Shown one piece after another: positions 1 to 5,519 of a DNA stretch of 5,541 bases. Each line of letters begins with the position of its first letter. Within the stretch, counting starts at the first letter, position 1. The position numbers and the translations under genes were made by a program. Under the pieces are notes generated by a model, which searched no databases, was not told the origin of the DNA, and saw only the letters and a program-made list of their open reading frames with translations. The DNA comes from Hyphomicrobiales bacterium (GTDB lineage: Bacteria; Pseudomonadota; Alphaproteobacteria; Rhizobiales; Xanthobacteraceae), in NCBI GenBank assembly GCA_021730825.1, contig JAKFYO010000366.1:1-5541 (forward strand), read 5' to 3'.

Positions 1-390
1 ATCGAGGCCGTCGATGGTGTCGCGGATATAGAGCTTAAAATCGGTCGCGACCTGATCGTTACGCGAGCGCGCGGTGTGCAGGCGTCCGGCGGCAGGGCCG
101 ATCAATTCGGCCAGGCGGCTTTCGACATTCATGTGAATGTCCTCAAGCGCTCGCGAGAACTTGAACTTACCGCTCTCTATCTCGGCCAGAATGGTGTCGA
201 GGCCCTGCGCGATTTTGTCCGCGTCGGCTGCCGTAATGATGCCTTGTGCGGCCAGCATCGAGGCATGCGCCTTGGAGCCCGCGATGTCCTGTGCGAACAA
301 GTGCCGGTCGAAATCGATCGAGGCGTTGATTTCCTCGAGGATCGCGTCGGGGCCCGCCGCGAACCTTCCGCCCCACATTTTGTTACTCAT
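1..390 (-). CDS. argH: Argininosuccinate lyase, N-terminal 130 residues (cut by window edge)
   Basis: This gene encodes argininosuccinate lyase, the cytoplasmic homotetramer that splits argininosuccinate into arginine and fumarate in the last step of arginine synthesis. The frame is open from the ATG at 388-390 to position 1, which falls on a codon boundary, and the stop lies outside the window. The family start KMWGGRF is at residues 4-10, [11 protein letters not shown] at 83-93, and the substrate-binding segment [12 protein letters not shown] at 106-117. These are near-invariant in bacterial ArgH. Known ArgH proteins have about 460 residues, so a little over a quarter is present. An AAGG at 399-402, 8 nt before the ATG, is a weak ribosome binding site. 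The gene diverges from tlpA with 26 bp between start codons, so its promoter must overlap the tlpA coding sequence. From memory, argH in bradyrhizobia is followed by a small lipoprotein gene and lysA; that would lie left of this window. No defects are seen. Confidence 0.96.
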   Translation of the reverse strand, partial: MSNKMWGGRFAAGPDAILEEINASIDFDRHLFAQDIAGSKAHASMLAAQGIITAADADKIAQGLDTILAEIESGKFKFSRALEDIHMNVESRLAELIGPAAGRLHTARSRNDQVATDFKLYIRDTIDGLD

Positions 391-416
391 GCTCGAAACC
401 TTGACGGCCTGACCTG

Positions 417-1097
417 ATGACCGCTCCAAACCCAGAGACCACCGCACGCGTAAACTGGCTTCGCCGCGCGCGCTATTTCTTGCTTGCGGCTTTCCTCGGC
501 ACGATTGCGGGGTTCGCCGGGGTATACTTGACCGGAGGGTTGCCGCGCAACGCAGGCGTCGTTTCGGACGCTTCTTGTATTAACGCCGGGCTGACCACTA
601 AGCGGTTAATGCCGCTTTCCAAGGGGGAAGTGGCCGCTTTCACGCCGAACGTCACCCCGCGCCGGGCGATCGCGCTCGAATTCAAGGACGGCTCTGGCCG
701 GGCCGTCGAACTTTCCGAATTCAAGGGCCGGGTGGTGCTCATCAATCTCTGGGCGACGTGGTGCGTGCCTTGCCGCAAGGAAATGCCGGCGCTCGACGAG
801 CTGGAGCGAGAGCTCGGCGGCAAGGATTTCGCGGTGCTCGCGATCAATCTCGATCAGCGTGGCGGCGACAAGCCCCGGAAATTTCTCGAAGAGATCAAGG
901 TGAAGAACCTGATCTACTACGAAGACCCGACCACGAACGTTTTTCAGAAGTTGAAGCAAGCGGGCCGCGCGCCCGGCCTGCCTTCGACGATTTTGATCGA
1001 TCGCGACGGGTGCGAACTGGGCTTCATGCCGGGACCGGCGGAGTGGGCGAGCGAAGACGCGCTTGCTCTCATTCGCGCGGCGATTGCGAAGAACTAA
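417..1097 (+). CDS. tlpA: Membrane-anchored periplasmic thiol:disulfide reductase TlpA
   Basis: The 226-residue product is a thioredoxin-like protein held in the inner membrane with its catalytic domain in the periplasm. Basic residues at 11-18 precede one hydrophobic segment at about 20-40, which acts as an uncleaved anchor. The active site WCVPC is at 115-119, followed by [10 protein letters not shown], and the cis-proline loop GLPST is at 187-191. Two further cysteines, C54 and C199, flank the domain; I recall equivalents in Bradyrhizobium TlpA, where they form a structural disulfide. The C-terminal [11 protein letters not shown] (206-216) is also typical of that protein. Known TlpA keeps copper-site cysteines of the cytochrome aa3 pathway (ScoI and CoxB) reduced. 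The ATG at 417 is well fixed because an in-frame TGA lies at 402-404 and no other ATG, GTG or TTG lies between. No clear Shine-Dalgarno sequence precedes it. It is divergent from argH and convergent with the ETF operon. A generic ResA/TlpA-like reductase is the alternative, but length, anchor and cysteine pattern favour TlpA. Confidence 0.92.
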   Translation: MTAPNPETTARVNWLRRARYFLLAAFLGTIAGFAGVYLTGGLPRNAGVVSDASCINAGLTTKRLMPLSKGEVAAFTPNVTPRRAIALEFKDGSGRAVELSEFKGRVVLINLWATWCVPCRKEMPALDELERELGGKDFAVLAINLDQRGGDKPRKFLEEIKVKNLIYYEDPTTNVFQKLKQAGRAPGLPSTILIDRDGCELGFMPGPAEWASEDALALIRAAIAKN

Positions 1098-1099
1098 CG

Positions 1100-1144
1100 C
1101 TCATCCTTCGAGACGCTCGCTGTCGCTCGCTCCTCAGGATGAGG
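1100..1144 (-). repeat. Palindromic intergenic repeat, copy 1
   Basis: This is a 45-bp element lying 2 bp after the tlpA stop codon. Read on the minus strand it starts CCTCATCCTGAGGAGCG and ends GCGTCTCGAAGGATGAG. The outer arms CTCATCCT (1100-1107) and AGGATGAG (1136-1143) pair perfectly over 8 bp, and a GAG/CTC pair extends the stem past a small bulge. The centre (1117-1127) does not form a stem; on the plus strand it contains the tandem CGCTCGCT-GT-CGCTCGCT. It is an inverted copy of the element at 1160-1205, with 15 of 17 and 14 of 17 identical positions in the two conserved arms. I remember very similar sequences scattered between genes in Bradyrhizobium and Rhodopseudomonas genomes, but did not search for them. 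It behaves like a REP-type repeat. Confidence 0.8.
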
Positions 1145-1149
1145 CTTTT
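1132..1149 (+). terminator. Possible rho-independent terminator of tlpA
   Basis: Within repeat copy 1 the plus strand has CCTCA (1132-1136), a GGA loop and TGAGG (1140-1144), a perfect 5-bp stem. It is followed by CTTTTACTTT. It lies 34 bp after the tlpA stop. The stem is short and the T tract is interrupted, and the alternative 8-bp outer stem of the repeat competes with it, so the call is tentative. On the opposite strand I found no good hairpin-plus-T-run after the small gene ending at 1212; a T6 run (1206-1211) follows its stop but no stem precedes it. Confidence 0.35.
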
Positions 1150-1159
1150 ACTTTCCTGA

Positions 1160-1205
1160 CCTCATGGTGAGGAGCGCCACGATGTGGCGCGTCTCGAACC
1201 ATGGG
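1160..1205 (+). repeat. Palindromic intergenic repeat, copy 2
   Basis: This 46-bp element is inverted with respect to copy 1 and separated from it by 15 bp. It starts CCTCATGGTGAGGAGCG (1160-1176) and ends GCGTCTCGAACCATGGG (1189-1205). It folds into a long imperfect hairpin: CATGGT (1163-1168) with ACCATG (1198-1203), GAG (1169-1171) with CTC (1193-1195), and a perfect inner 7-bp stem GCGCCAC (1174-1180) with GTGGCGC (1184-1190) around a GAT loop. The arms carry GG...CC where copy 1 has CC...GG, so pairing is kept. The inner stem is much stronger than in copy 1. It fills the rest of the gap between the convergent tlpA and YjfB-like genes. Confidence 0.85.
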
Positions 1206-1211
1206 AAAAAA

Positions 1212-1415
1212 CTAAACTTGGATGTCGAGGTTCTGGCCGAGGCCGGCTGCCGCGTCGGCAAGCTTCGCTGCGTTCTGGTTCGCGGCCTCTAACAACTGCG
1301 CGATAGCCTTTTCCTGACCCGCGTTCATTTTCATGAGCTTTGCCGCCATCGCCTGCTGCATTTCAGCGGCTTTGGAGGAGACAAAGGCGGCGGCAAGATT
1401 GGAGACGGGATCCAT
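1212..1415 (-). CDS. Small YjfB-like protein (67 aa), function unknown
   Basis: The 67-residue product starts MDPVSNLAAAF and ends LGQNLDIQV. The middle (about 14-58) is rich in alanine, glutamine and methionine and should be largely helical; there is no signal peptide, membrane segment or cysteine. Its size, the initial MDPVSNLA-type stretch, the MQQAMAAKLMKMN segment and the ending G-x-x-(L/I)DI-x match what I remember of the YjfB family, called putative motility proteins because of the Bacillus member. The biochemical role is not known to me, and nothing else here concerns motility. The gene lies 34 bp after the 3-hydroxybutyryl-CoA dehydrogenase gene and is probably the last in its operon. 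The ribosome binding site is poor: GCGGGA directly abuts the ATG, inside a weak hairpin (1416-1420 with 1433-1437). A start at Met19 has no better site. The reading frame looks genuine because start, length and both ends fit the family. Confidence 0.75.
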   Translation of the reverse strand: MDPVSNLAAAFVSSKAAEMQQAMAAKLMKMNAGQEKAIAQLLEAANQNAAKLADAAAGLGQNLDIQV

Positions 1416-1449
1416 TCCCGCAAACTGACCGACGGGAGTTAAGGAACGC

Positions 1450-2328
1450 TTAGCGCGTGGGAACGGGCTTTTCGCCGCGATAATCGTAGAAGCCGCGCTG
1501 GGTTTTGCGGCCGAGCCATCCGGCTTCGACGTATTTTACGAGGAGCGGGCAGGGGCGATACTTCGAGTCCGCCAAACCTTCGTGCAGAACCTGCATCACG
1601 GACAACACCGTGTCCAAGCCGATGAAGTCGGCGAGTTGCAGCGGGCCCATCGGATGATTTGCGCCGAGCTTCATTGCCTTGTCGATCGCCTCGACCGAGC
1701 CGACGCCTTCGTAGAGCGTGTAGATCGCCTCGTTGATCATCGGCAGCAGAATGCGGTTCACGATGAATGCCGGAAAATCTTCCGCGACCGCGTAAGTCTT
1801 ATTCAGCCGCGAGACGAACTCCTTCGATGCCTCGAAGGTCTCTTCATCGGTGGCAATCCCGCGCACGAGCTCGACCAGCTCCATCAGCGGCACCGGATTC
1901 ATGAAATGAATGCCGATGAATTTTTCCGGGCGGTCAGTGCCCGCGCCCAGGCGCGTGATCGAGATCGACGAAGTGTTGGACGCGAGCAGCGCTTCCTTCG
2001 GCATCAGCTGCGAAAGCTCGCCGAAGATTTTCTTCTTCACTTCTTCTTTTTCGGAGGCCGACTCGATCACGAGATCGCAGTCCATCAGATCCTTGAATGC
2101 GGCAGCCGGCGCAATGCGGCTGAGCGCGGTCTGACGGTCGCCTTCGGAGATCAACGCCTTCGTCACCTGGCGCTGCATGTTGCCATTGATCGAGGCCAAG
2201 CCCGCCTTGATGCGGTCTTCGGAGATATCGTTCAGCTTTACGTCATAGCCCGCAAGCGCGCAGACATGGGCAATACCGTTACCCATCTGGCCCGCGCCGA
2301 TTACACCGATTTTTTTCAAGGCTTTCAT
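1450..2328 (-). CDS. hbd: 3-hydroxybutyryl-CoA dehydrogenase
   Basis: This 292-residue cytoplasmic enzyme interconverts (S)-3-hydroxybutyryl-CoA and acetoacetyl-CoA with NAD(P). The N-terminal Rossmann fold has GAGQMG at 11-16 and Asp34 at the end of the second strand, where NAD-using members have an acidic residue. The catalytic set is complete: Ser120 in SNTSS, His141 in HFMNPV, Glu153 in ELVE and Asn191 in FIVNR (assigned by spacing to the human short-chain enzyme as I recall it). The C-terminal dimerisation domain has HPMGPLQLADFIGLDT (225-240) and ends with the usual RGFYDY (278-283). Length equals the family norm of 280-295. The ATG at 2326-2328 is 15 bp after the etfA stop, with no clear Shine-Dalgarno sequence; starting at the residue before the Rossmann strand is standard. 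Being in an operon with ETF supports a role in acyl-CoA or butyrate/polyhydroxybutyrate metabolism. The gene is named hbd, hbdA or paaH in different genomes; the exact physiological substrate cannot be read from sequence. Confidence 0.95.
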   Translation of the reverse strand: MKALKKIGVIGAGQMGNGIAHVCALAGYDVKLNDISEDRIKAGLASINGNMQRQVTKALISEGDRQTALSRIAPAAAFKDLMDCDLVIESASEKEEVKKKIFGELSQLMPKEALLASNTSSISITRLGAGTDRPEKFIGIHFMNPVPLMELVELVRGIATDEETFEASKEFVSRLNKTYAVAEDFPAFIVNRILLPMINEAIYTLYEGVGSVEAIDKAMKLGANHPMGPLQLADFIGLDTVLSVMQVLHEGLADSKYRPCPLLVKYVEAGWLGRKTQRGFYDYRGEKPVPTR

Positions 2329-2343
2329 CGCGCGGGCCGCTCG

Positions 2344-3279
2344 CTATTTGCTGAGTTCTTTTTCGAGTTCGGGCAATACCGTGAAGAGATCGCCGACAAG
2401 TCCGTAATCGGCGACCTGGAAGATCGGCGCCTCTTCGTCCTTGTTGATCGCAACGATCACTTTCGAATCCTTCATGCCGGCCAGATGCTGGATCGCGCCG
2501 GAAATACCGACCGCGATGTAAAGCTCGGGCGCGACCACCTTGCCGGTCTGGCCGACCTGCCAGTCGTTCGGAGCATAACCCGCATCGACCGCGGCACGCG
2601 AGGCGCCCATTGCGGCACCCAGCTTGTCGGCGACAGGTTCGATATATTTCGCGAAGTTTTCTTTATTCGCCATGGCGCGGCCGCCGGAAATGATCACGCG
2701 TGCGGCGGTCAGTTCCGGGCGATCGGATTTCGAGAGTTCTTCGCCGACGAAAGAAGAAAGCGCCGGATCGCCGGCACTTTCCGCGTTCTCGATTGAGCCT
2801 CCGCCGCCTTCGCCTGCCGCCTGAAACGTCGAGGTGCGGACGGTGATCACTTTCTTCTTGTCGGAAGACTGCACGGTCTGGATCGCGTTGCCGGCATAGA
2901 TCGGCCGCTGGAAAGTGTCGGCACTCTCGACTTTGGTGATTTCGGAAATCTGCATCACATCGAGGAGTGCTGCCACGCGCGGCATGAAATTCTTTCCGCT
3001 CGTCGTGGCCGGAGAAACGATCGCGTCGTAGTTGGCAGCCAACTTCACGATGAGCGCCGCCATCGGTTCGGCGAGCTTGTTCTTGTAGGCCGCGTTATCT
3101 GCGAGCAGAACCTTCTTCACGCCCGCGATTTTCGCGGCGGCATCGGCAACGGCCTTCGCGCCTTCGCCTGCAACCAGCACATCGACGTCCGCGCCGAGTG
3201 CGCTCGCCGCCGTCATCGCCTTCAGCGTCGCCGGATTCAGCGTCTTGTTGTCGTGCTCTGCAATCAGGAGTGTTGCCAT
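2344..3279 (-). CDS. etfA: Electron transfer flavoprotein alpha subunit
   Basis: This 311-residue protein is the FAD-binding subunit of the ETF heterodimer, which takes electrons from acyl-CoA and related dehydrogenases and passes them to ETF:ubiquinone oxidoreductase. The N-terminal domain (about 1-190) has the start [10 protein letters not shown] and the conserved [18 protein letters not shown] region (around 91-107). The C-terminal FAD domain carries SGGRAM (198-203), [10 protein letters not shown] (225-234), [20 protein letters not shown] (241-260), GAIQHLAGM (261-269) and [20 protein letters not shown] (278-297), the FAD-binding block of the family. Length matches mitochondrial-type (group I) subunits of about 310 residues rather than longer bifurcating FixB types. 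The ATG is 2 bp after the etfB stop; GGGAG at 3290-3294, inside the last etfB codons and 10 nt before the ATG, is the likely ribosome binding site. This implies translational coupling and equal output of the two subunits. Confidence 0.97.
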   Translation of the reverse strand: MATLLIAEHDNKTLNPATLKAMTAASALGADVDVLVAGEGAKAVADAAAKIAGVKKVLLADNAAYKNKLAEPMAALIVKLAANYDAIVSPATTSGKNFMPRVAALLDVMQISEITKVESADTFQRPIYAGNAIQTVQSSDKKKVITVRTSTFQAAGEGGGGSIENAESAGDPALSSFVGEELSKSDRPELTAARVIISGGRAMANKENFAKYIEPVADKLGAAMGASRAAVDAGYAPNDWQVGQTGKVVAPELYIAVGISGAIQHLAGMKDSKVIVAINKDEEAPIFQVADYGLVGDLFTVLPELEKELSK

Positions 3280-3281
3280 GA

Positions 3282-4031
3282 TCAGATCACTCCCGCTTCA
3301 TTCTTGAGTTTGTCGACGAGGGCTGCCACCGAGTCGACCTTCACGCCGGCCTTGCGGCCCGCGGGTTCGGAAGTCTTGATGACTTTCAGGCGCGGCGCGA
3401 CATCGACGCCGTAATCGCCGGGCGCCTTTTCGTCGATCGGCTTCTTCTTCGCTTTCATGATGTTCGGCAGCGAAGCGTAGCGCGGCTCGTTCAGGCGCAG
3501 GTCGGTGGTGACGATCGCGGGCAACTTCAGCTTCACGGTCTGCAAGCCGCCGTCGATTTCACGCGTGACATTCACGCTGTCGGATTCGAGCGCGACCTTC
3601 GATGCGAAGGTGCCCTGCGGCCAGTTCAAGAGTGCTGCCAGCATCTGGCCGGTCTGGTTGCTGTCGTCGTCGATCGCCTGCTTGCCGAGGATCACGAGGT
3701 TCGGCTTTTCCGCGTCCACGATGCCCTTCAGAATTTTTGCGACCGCAAGCGGTTCGACCGCGCCGTCGTTCTTCACCAGGATGCCGCGATCGGCGCCCAT
3801 CGCGAGCGCGGTGCGGATCGTTTCGGACGCCTGTGCGGGTCCGATGGAAACCGCGACGATTTCGGTTGCCTTGCCGGCTTCCTTCAGACGGATCGCCTCT
3901 TCGACGGCGATTTCGTCGAAGGGGTTCATCGACATCTTGACGTTTGCGAGATCGACGCCGGAGCCATCGGGCTTCACGCGCGCTTTCACGTTGTAATCAA
4001 TGACACGCTTTACTGCGACTAAGACTTTCAT
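3282..4031 (-). CDS. etfB: Electron transfer flavoprotein beta subunit
   Basis: This 249-residue protein is the AMP-binding partner of EtfA. It begins [14 protein letters not shown], with [16 protein letters not shown] at 36-51. The AMP site region [18 protein letters not shown] (112-129) is present, and [17 protein letters not shown] (175-191) leads into the recognition loop that docks with acyl-CoA dehydrogenases; Leu188 is the anchor leucine and the lysines of KAKKK (193-197) follow. This is the group I, non-bifurcating pattern. Length fits the 249-255 of alphaproteobacterial and mitochondrial forms. The ATG at 4029-4031 is 33 bp after the rhomboid gene stop. An upstream ATG near 4040 is out of frame and stops at once. 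The Shine-Dalgarno signal is weak (GGGCAGCGG before the ATG). The gene pairs with etfA 2 bp downstream and is probably transcribed with the whole minus-strand run. Confidence 0.97.
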   Translation of the reverse strand: MKVLVAVKRVIDYNVKARVKPDGSGVDLANVKMSMNPFDEIAVEEAIRLKEAGKATEIVAVSIGPAQASETIRTALAMGADRGILVKNDGAVEPLAVAKILKGIVDAEKPNLVILGKQAIDDDSNQTGQMLAALLNWPQGTFASKVALESDSVNVTREIDGGLQTVKLKLPAIVTTDLRLNEPRYASLPNIMKAKKKPIDEKAPGDYGVDVAPRLKVIKTSEPAGRKAGVKVDSVAALVDKLKNEAGVI

Positions 4032-4064
4032 CCGCTGCCCATTTGTTGCGGTGCGGCGGGCAAA

Positions 4065-4901
4065 CTATGGCTCGCCTTTGGGCCTGTCAACGCGAACGAT
4101 GACCGTCGGCGCATCCATCTGCGCAACCGGCGCTTCGGTCGTGCCGCTAGCTACCGGCTCGACCGGCGATACGGTCGCTGCGTCACCCACTGCGGCGATT
4201 GTGTCCGGCTCGCCCTTGAAGAGGCCGACTTCAGGCCGGCGCATCATCACGACGAGAACCGCGCCCGCCGCGAAGCCGCCGATATGTGCCCACCATGCGA
4301 CATTATCCATGCCGCGCGCGGTCGCCATTACGATATTGAAGATGAGATAGATGCCGAGCACCCAGAACGCGCGCAGCTTGATCGGGATACGCGTGAAGAA
4401 CAGCACCCAGACTTTCGCGCGCGGGAACAATATCAGATAGGCGGCGAGCAGTCCCGAAATCGCACCGGATGCGCCGATCAGAGGCGTGGTCGAAGTGGTC
4501 TGCGATAGAAAATGCGCGAGACCCGCCGCGACACCGCAGGCGATGTAGAACAGGAAATAGCGGAAGCGGCCCATCGCGTCTTCGATGTTGTCACCGAAGA
4601 CCCAGAGGAAAATCATGTTGCCGAACAGGTGACCCAAGTCGCCGTGCAGGAACATGTAAGTAAAGAGCTTGATGCCCGGCACCTGCGCGATCAGCGGAAT
4701 GTCCGCGACGAAGCGGGTGTTCGAGAGGATCGACGCCGGCATGAATCCGTAATTGCGATTTATAAACTCGTCCCAGTTCAAGACGAGGCCGGACTGAAAC
4801 AAAAAATAGATGAGAATGTTGGACGCGAGCAGTGCCCACGTCACGTAGGGGCGCTTGATGTAGCGCAACTGGTTGTAGTCATAGACCGGAAGAAAAACCA
4901 T
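4065..4901 (-). CDS. Rhomboid-family intramembrane serine protease
   Basis: The 278-residue product is a polytopic inner-membrane protease that cleaves transmembrane segments of other membrane proteins. The catalytic dyad is visible: Ser145 in GASG (143-146) and His206 in AWWAHIGGFAAG (202-213). The oxyanion-side HxxxN of the family is HLFGN (91-95). Hydrophobic segments lie at about 22-40, 78-103, 113-133, 141-160, 178-194 and 202-221, the six-helix bacterial core. A cytosolic N-terminus ends IKRPYVTW (15-22). After 221 a soluble tail of about 55 residues, rich in Ala, Val, Pro, Thr and Asp with no motif I know, ends the protein. Its substrate cannot be told. The ATG is 9 bp after the stop of the adenosyltransferase gene, with no strong Shine-Dalgarno sequence, so translation is probably coupled. 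It is intact and in the middle of a metabolic operon, which gives no direct clue to its target. Confidence 0.94.
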   Translation of the reverse strand: MVFLPVYDYNQLRYIKRPYVTWALLASNILIYFLFQSGLVLNWDEFINRNYGFMPASILSNTRFVADIPLIAQVPGIKLFTYMFLHGDLGHLFGNMIFLWVFGDNIEDAMGRFRYFLFYIACGVAAGLAHFLSQTTSTTPLIGASGAISGLLAAYLILFPRAKVWVLFFTRIPIKLRAFWVLGIYLIFNIVMATARGMDNVAWWAHIGGFAAGAVLVVMMRRPEVGLFKGEPDTIAAVGDAATVSPVEPVASGTTEAPVAQMDAPTVIVRVDRPKGEP

Positions 4902-4910
4902 CGTGACTGC

Positions 4911-5486
4911 TCAGCGGTTCGCGCCCGGAACCCATAACACGTCGCGCTCGCCGCGGCCATTGACGTAGCGCGCGGCGACGAAGAGCAAATCGGAGAGACG
5001 GTTGAGATAGCGGATCGCGGCCGGGTTCACCTTCTCGCTTTTCTTTTGCGACAGATCGACGGCGAGGCGCTCGGCGCGGCGGCAAATCGTGCGCGCGAGA
5101 TGCAGATAGGCGGCGGACGGTTCGCCGCCCGGCAGCACGAACGAGCGCAGTGGCTTCAACGATGCGTTGAGTTGGTCGATCTCGGACTCCAGCCGCGTCA
5201 CCTGTGTTTCGACCACGCGCAGCCGTTCTTTCGGCGCGCTCTCGCCTTCGGGCACCGCGAAGTCGGCGCCGAGATCGAACAGATCGTTCTGCACGCGGTT
5301 CATGATCGCTTCGACTTCGGGCTCTTTGGAAAGATGCAGGCGCGCGATGCCGATCGCGGCATTGGTTTCGTCCACCGTGCCATAGGCCTCGACGCGCAGA
5401 TCGGATTTCAGCCGTCGCTCGCCGCTTCCCAGCGCAGTCGTGCCGTCGTCGCCGGTCTTCGTATAGATGCGGTTCAGGACTACCAA
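4911..5486 (-). CDS. PduO-type cob(I)alamin adenosyltransferase
   Basis: This 191-residue cytoplasmic enzyme transfers the adenosyl group of ATP to cob(I)alamin, giving adenosylcobalamin. The ATP-binding N-terminus reads IYTKTGDDGTTAL (7-19); DLRVEAYGTVDETNAAIG is at 29-46, QNDLFDLGADFA at 66-77, FVLPGG at 116-121, CRRAER at 135-140 and LNRLSDLLFVAARYVN at 161-176. These are the ordered motifs of the PduO/MMAB family, a trimeric five-helix-bundle enzyme unrelated to CobA and EutT. Length is typical (about 190). The start is TTG at 5484-5486: GGAGG at 5494-5498 sits 7 nt upstream, and the nearby ATG at 5498-5500 is in another frame and stops after six codons. It leads the visible operon and is followed 9 bp later by the rhomboid gene. 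Database names for such genes vary (pduO, mmaB, cobO, yvqK); cobO as used for the CobA-type enzyme would be wrong. Confidence 0.95.
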   Translation of the reverse strand: MVVLNRIYTKTGDDGTTALGSGERRLKSDLRVEAYGTVDETNAAIGIARLHLSKEPEVEAIMNRVQNDLFDLGADFAVPEGESAPKERLRVVETQVTRLESEIDQLNASLKPLRSFVLPGGEPSAAYLHLARTICRRAERLAVDLSQKKSEKVNPAAIRYLNRLSDLLFVAARYVNGRGERDVLWVPGANR

Positions 5487-5493
5487 GGCGCGG

Positions 5494-5498
5494 CCTCC
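5494..5498 (-). promoter_or_regulatory. Ribosome binding site that fixes a TTG start
   Basis: The minus strand reads GGAGG here, a perfect anti-16S match 7 nt before the TTG at 5484-5486. It is the strongest Shine-Dalgarno sequence in the window and settles the adenosyltransferase start on TTG. The ATG at 5498-5500 overlaps the first base of this site and cannot encode the family N-terminus. Confidence 0.8.
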
Positions 5499-5519
5499 AT
5501 GAGTGGAGCCGGTTGTAGC

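Noticed and set aside
76..417. Plus-strand open frame of 113 codons at the left edge.
   Set aside because: It lies antisense to argH, whose motifs are unambiguous; its product has no recognisable features.
521..530. GGTATACTTG inside tlpA considered as a -10 element for argH on the minus strand.
   Set aside because: A TATAC core alone without a convincing -35 at proper spacing is not enough, and alphaproteobacterial promoters are too variable to call here.
758..1159. Open frame of 133 codons in the +1 frame of tlpA running into the repeat region.
   Set aside because: It overlaps the conserved TlpA active-site region in a different frame and ends in repeat DNA; arginine-rich shadow composition.
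1100..1205. The two palindromes considered as a CRISPR fragment or a structured small RNA.
   Set aside because: There are only two copies, inverted rather than direct, with a 15-bp spacer and internal dyads; this fits a REP-like pair. No promoter for an RNA gene is visible.
1582..2796. A 404-codon plus-strand open frame crossing hbd and the 3' half of etfA.
   Set aside because: It is antisense to two well-recognised genes, crosses their junction, has arginine/histidine/aspartate-rich composition typical of an antisense shadow in GC-rich DNA, and resembles no family I know.
4032..4064. Weak inverted repeat TGCCC (4036-4040) / GGGCA (4058-4062) between the rhomboid gene and etfB, considered as an attenuator or terminator.
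   Set aside because: Only 5 bp with a 17-nt loop and no T run in either direction; not distinguishable from chance in GC-rich sequence.
3505..4350. Several plus-strand open frames opposite etfB and the rhomboid gene.
   Set aside because: All are antisense to genes with clear family motifs and show no independent start signals or family resemblance.
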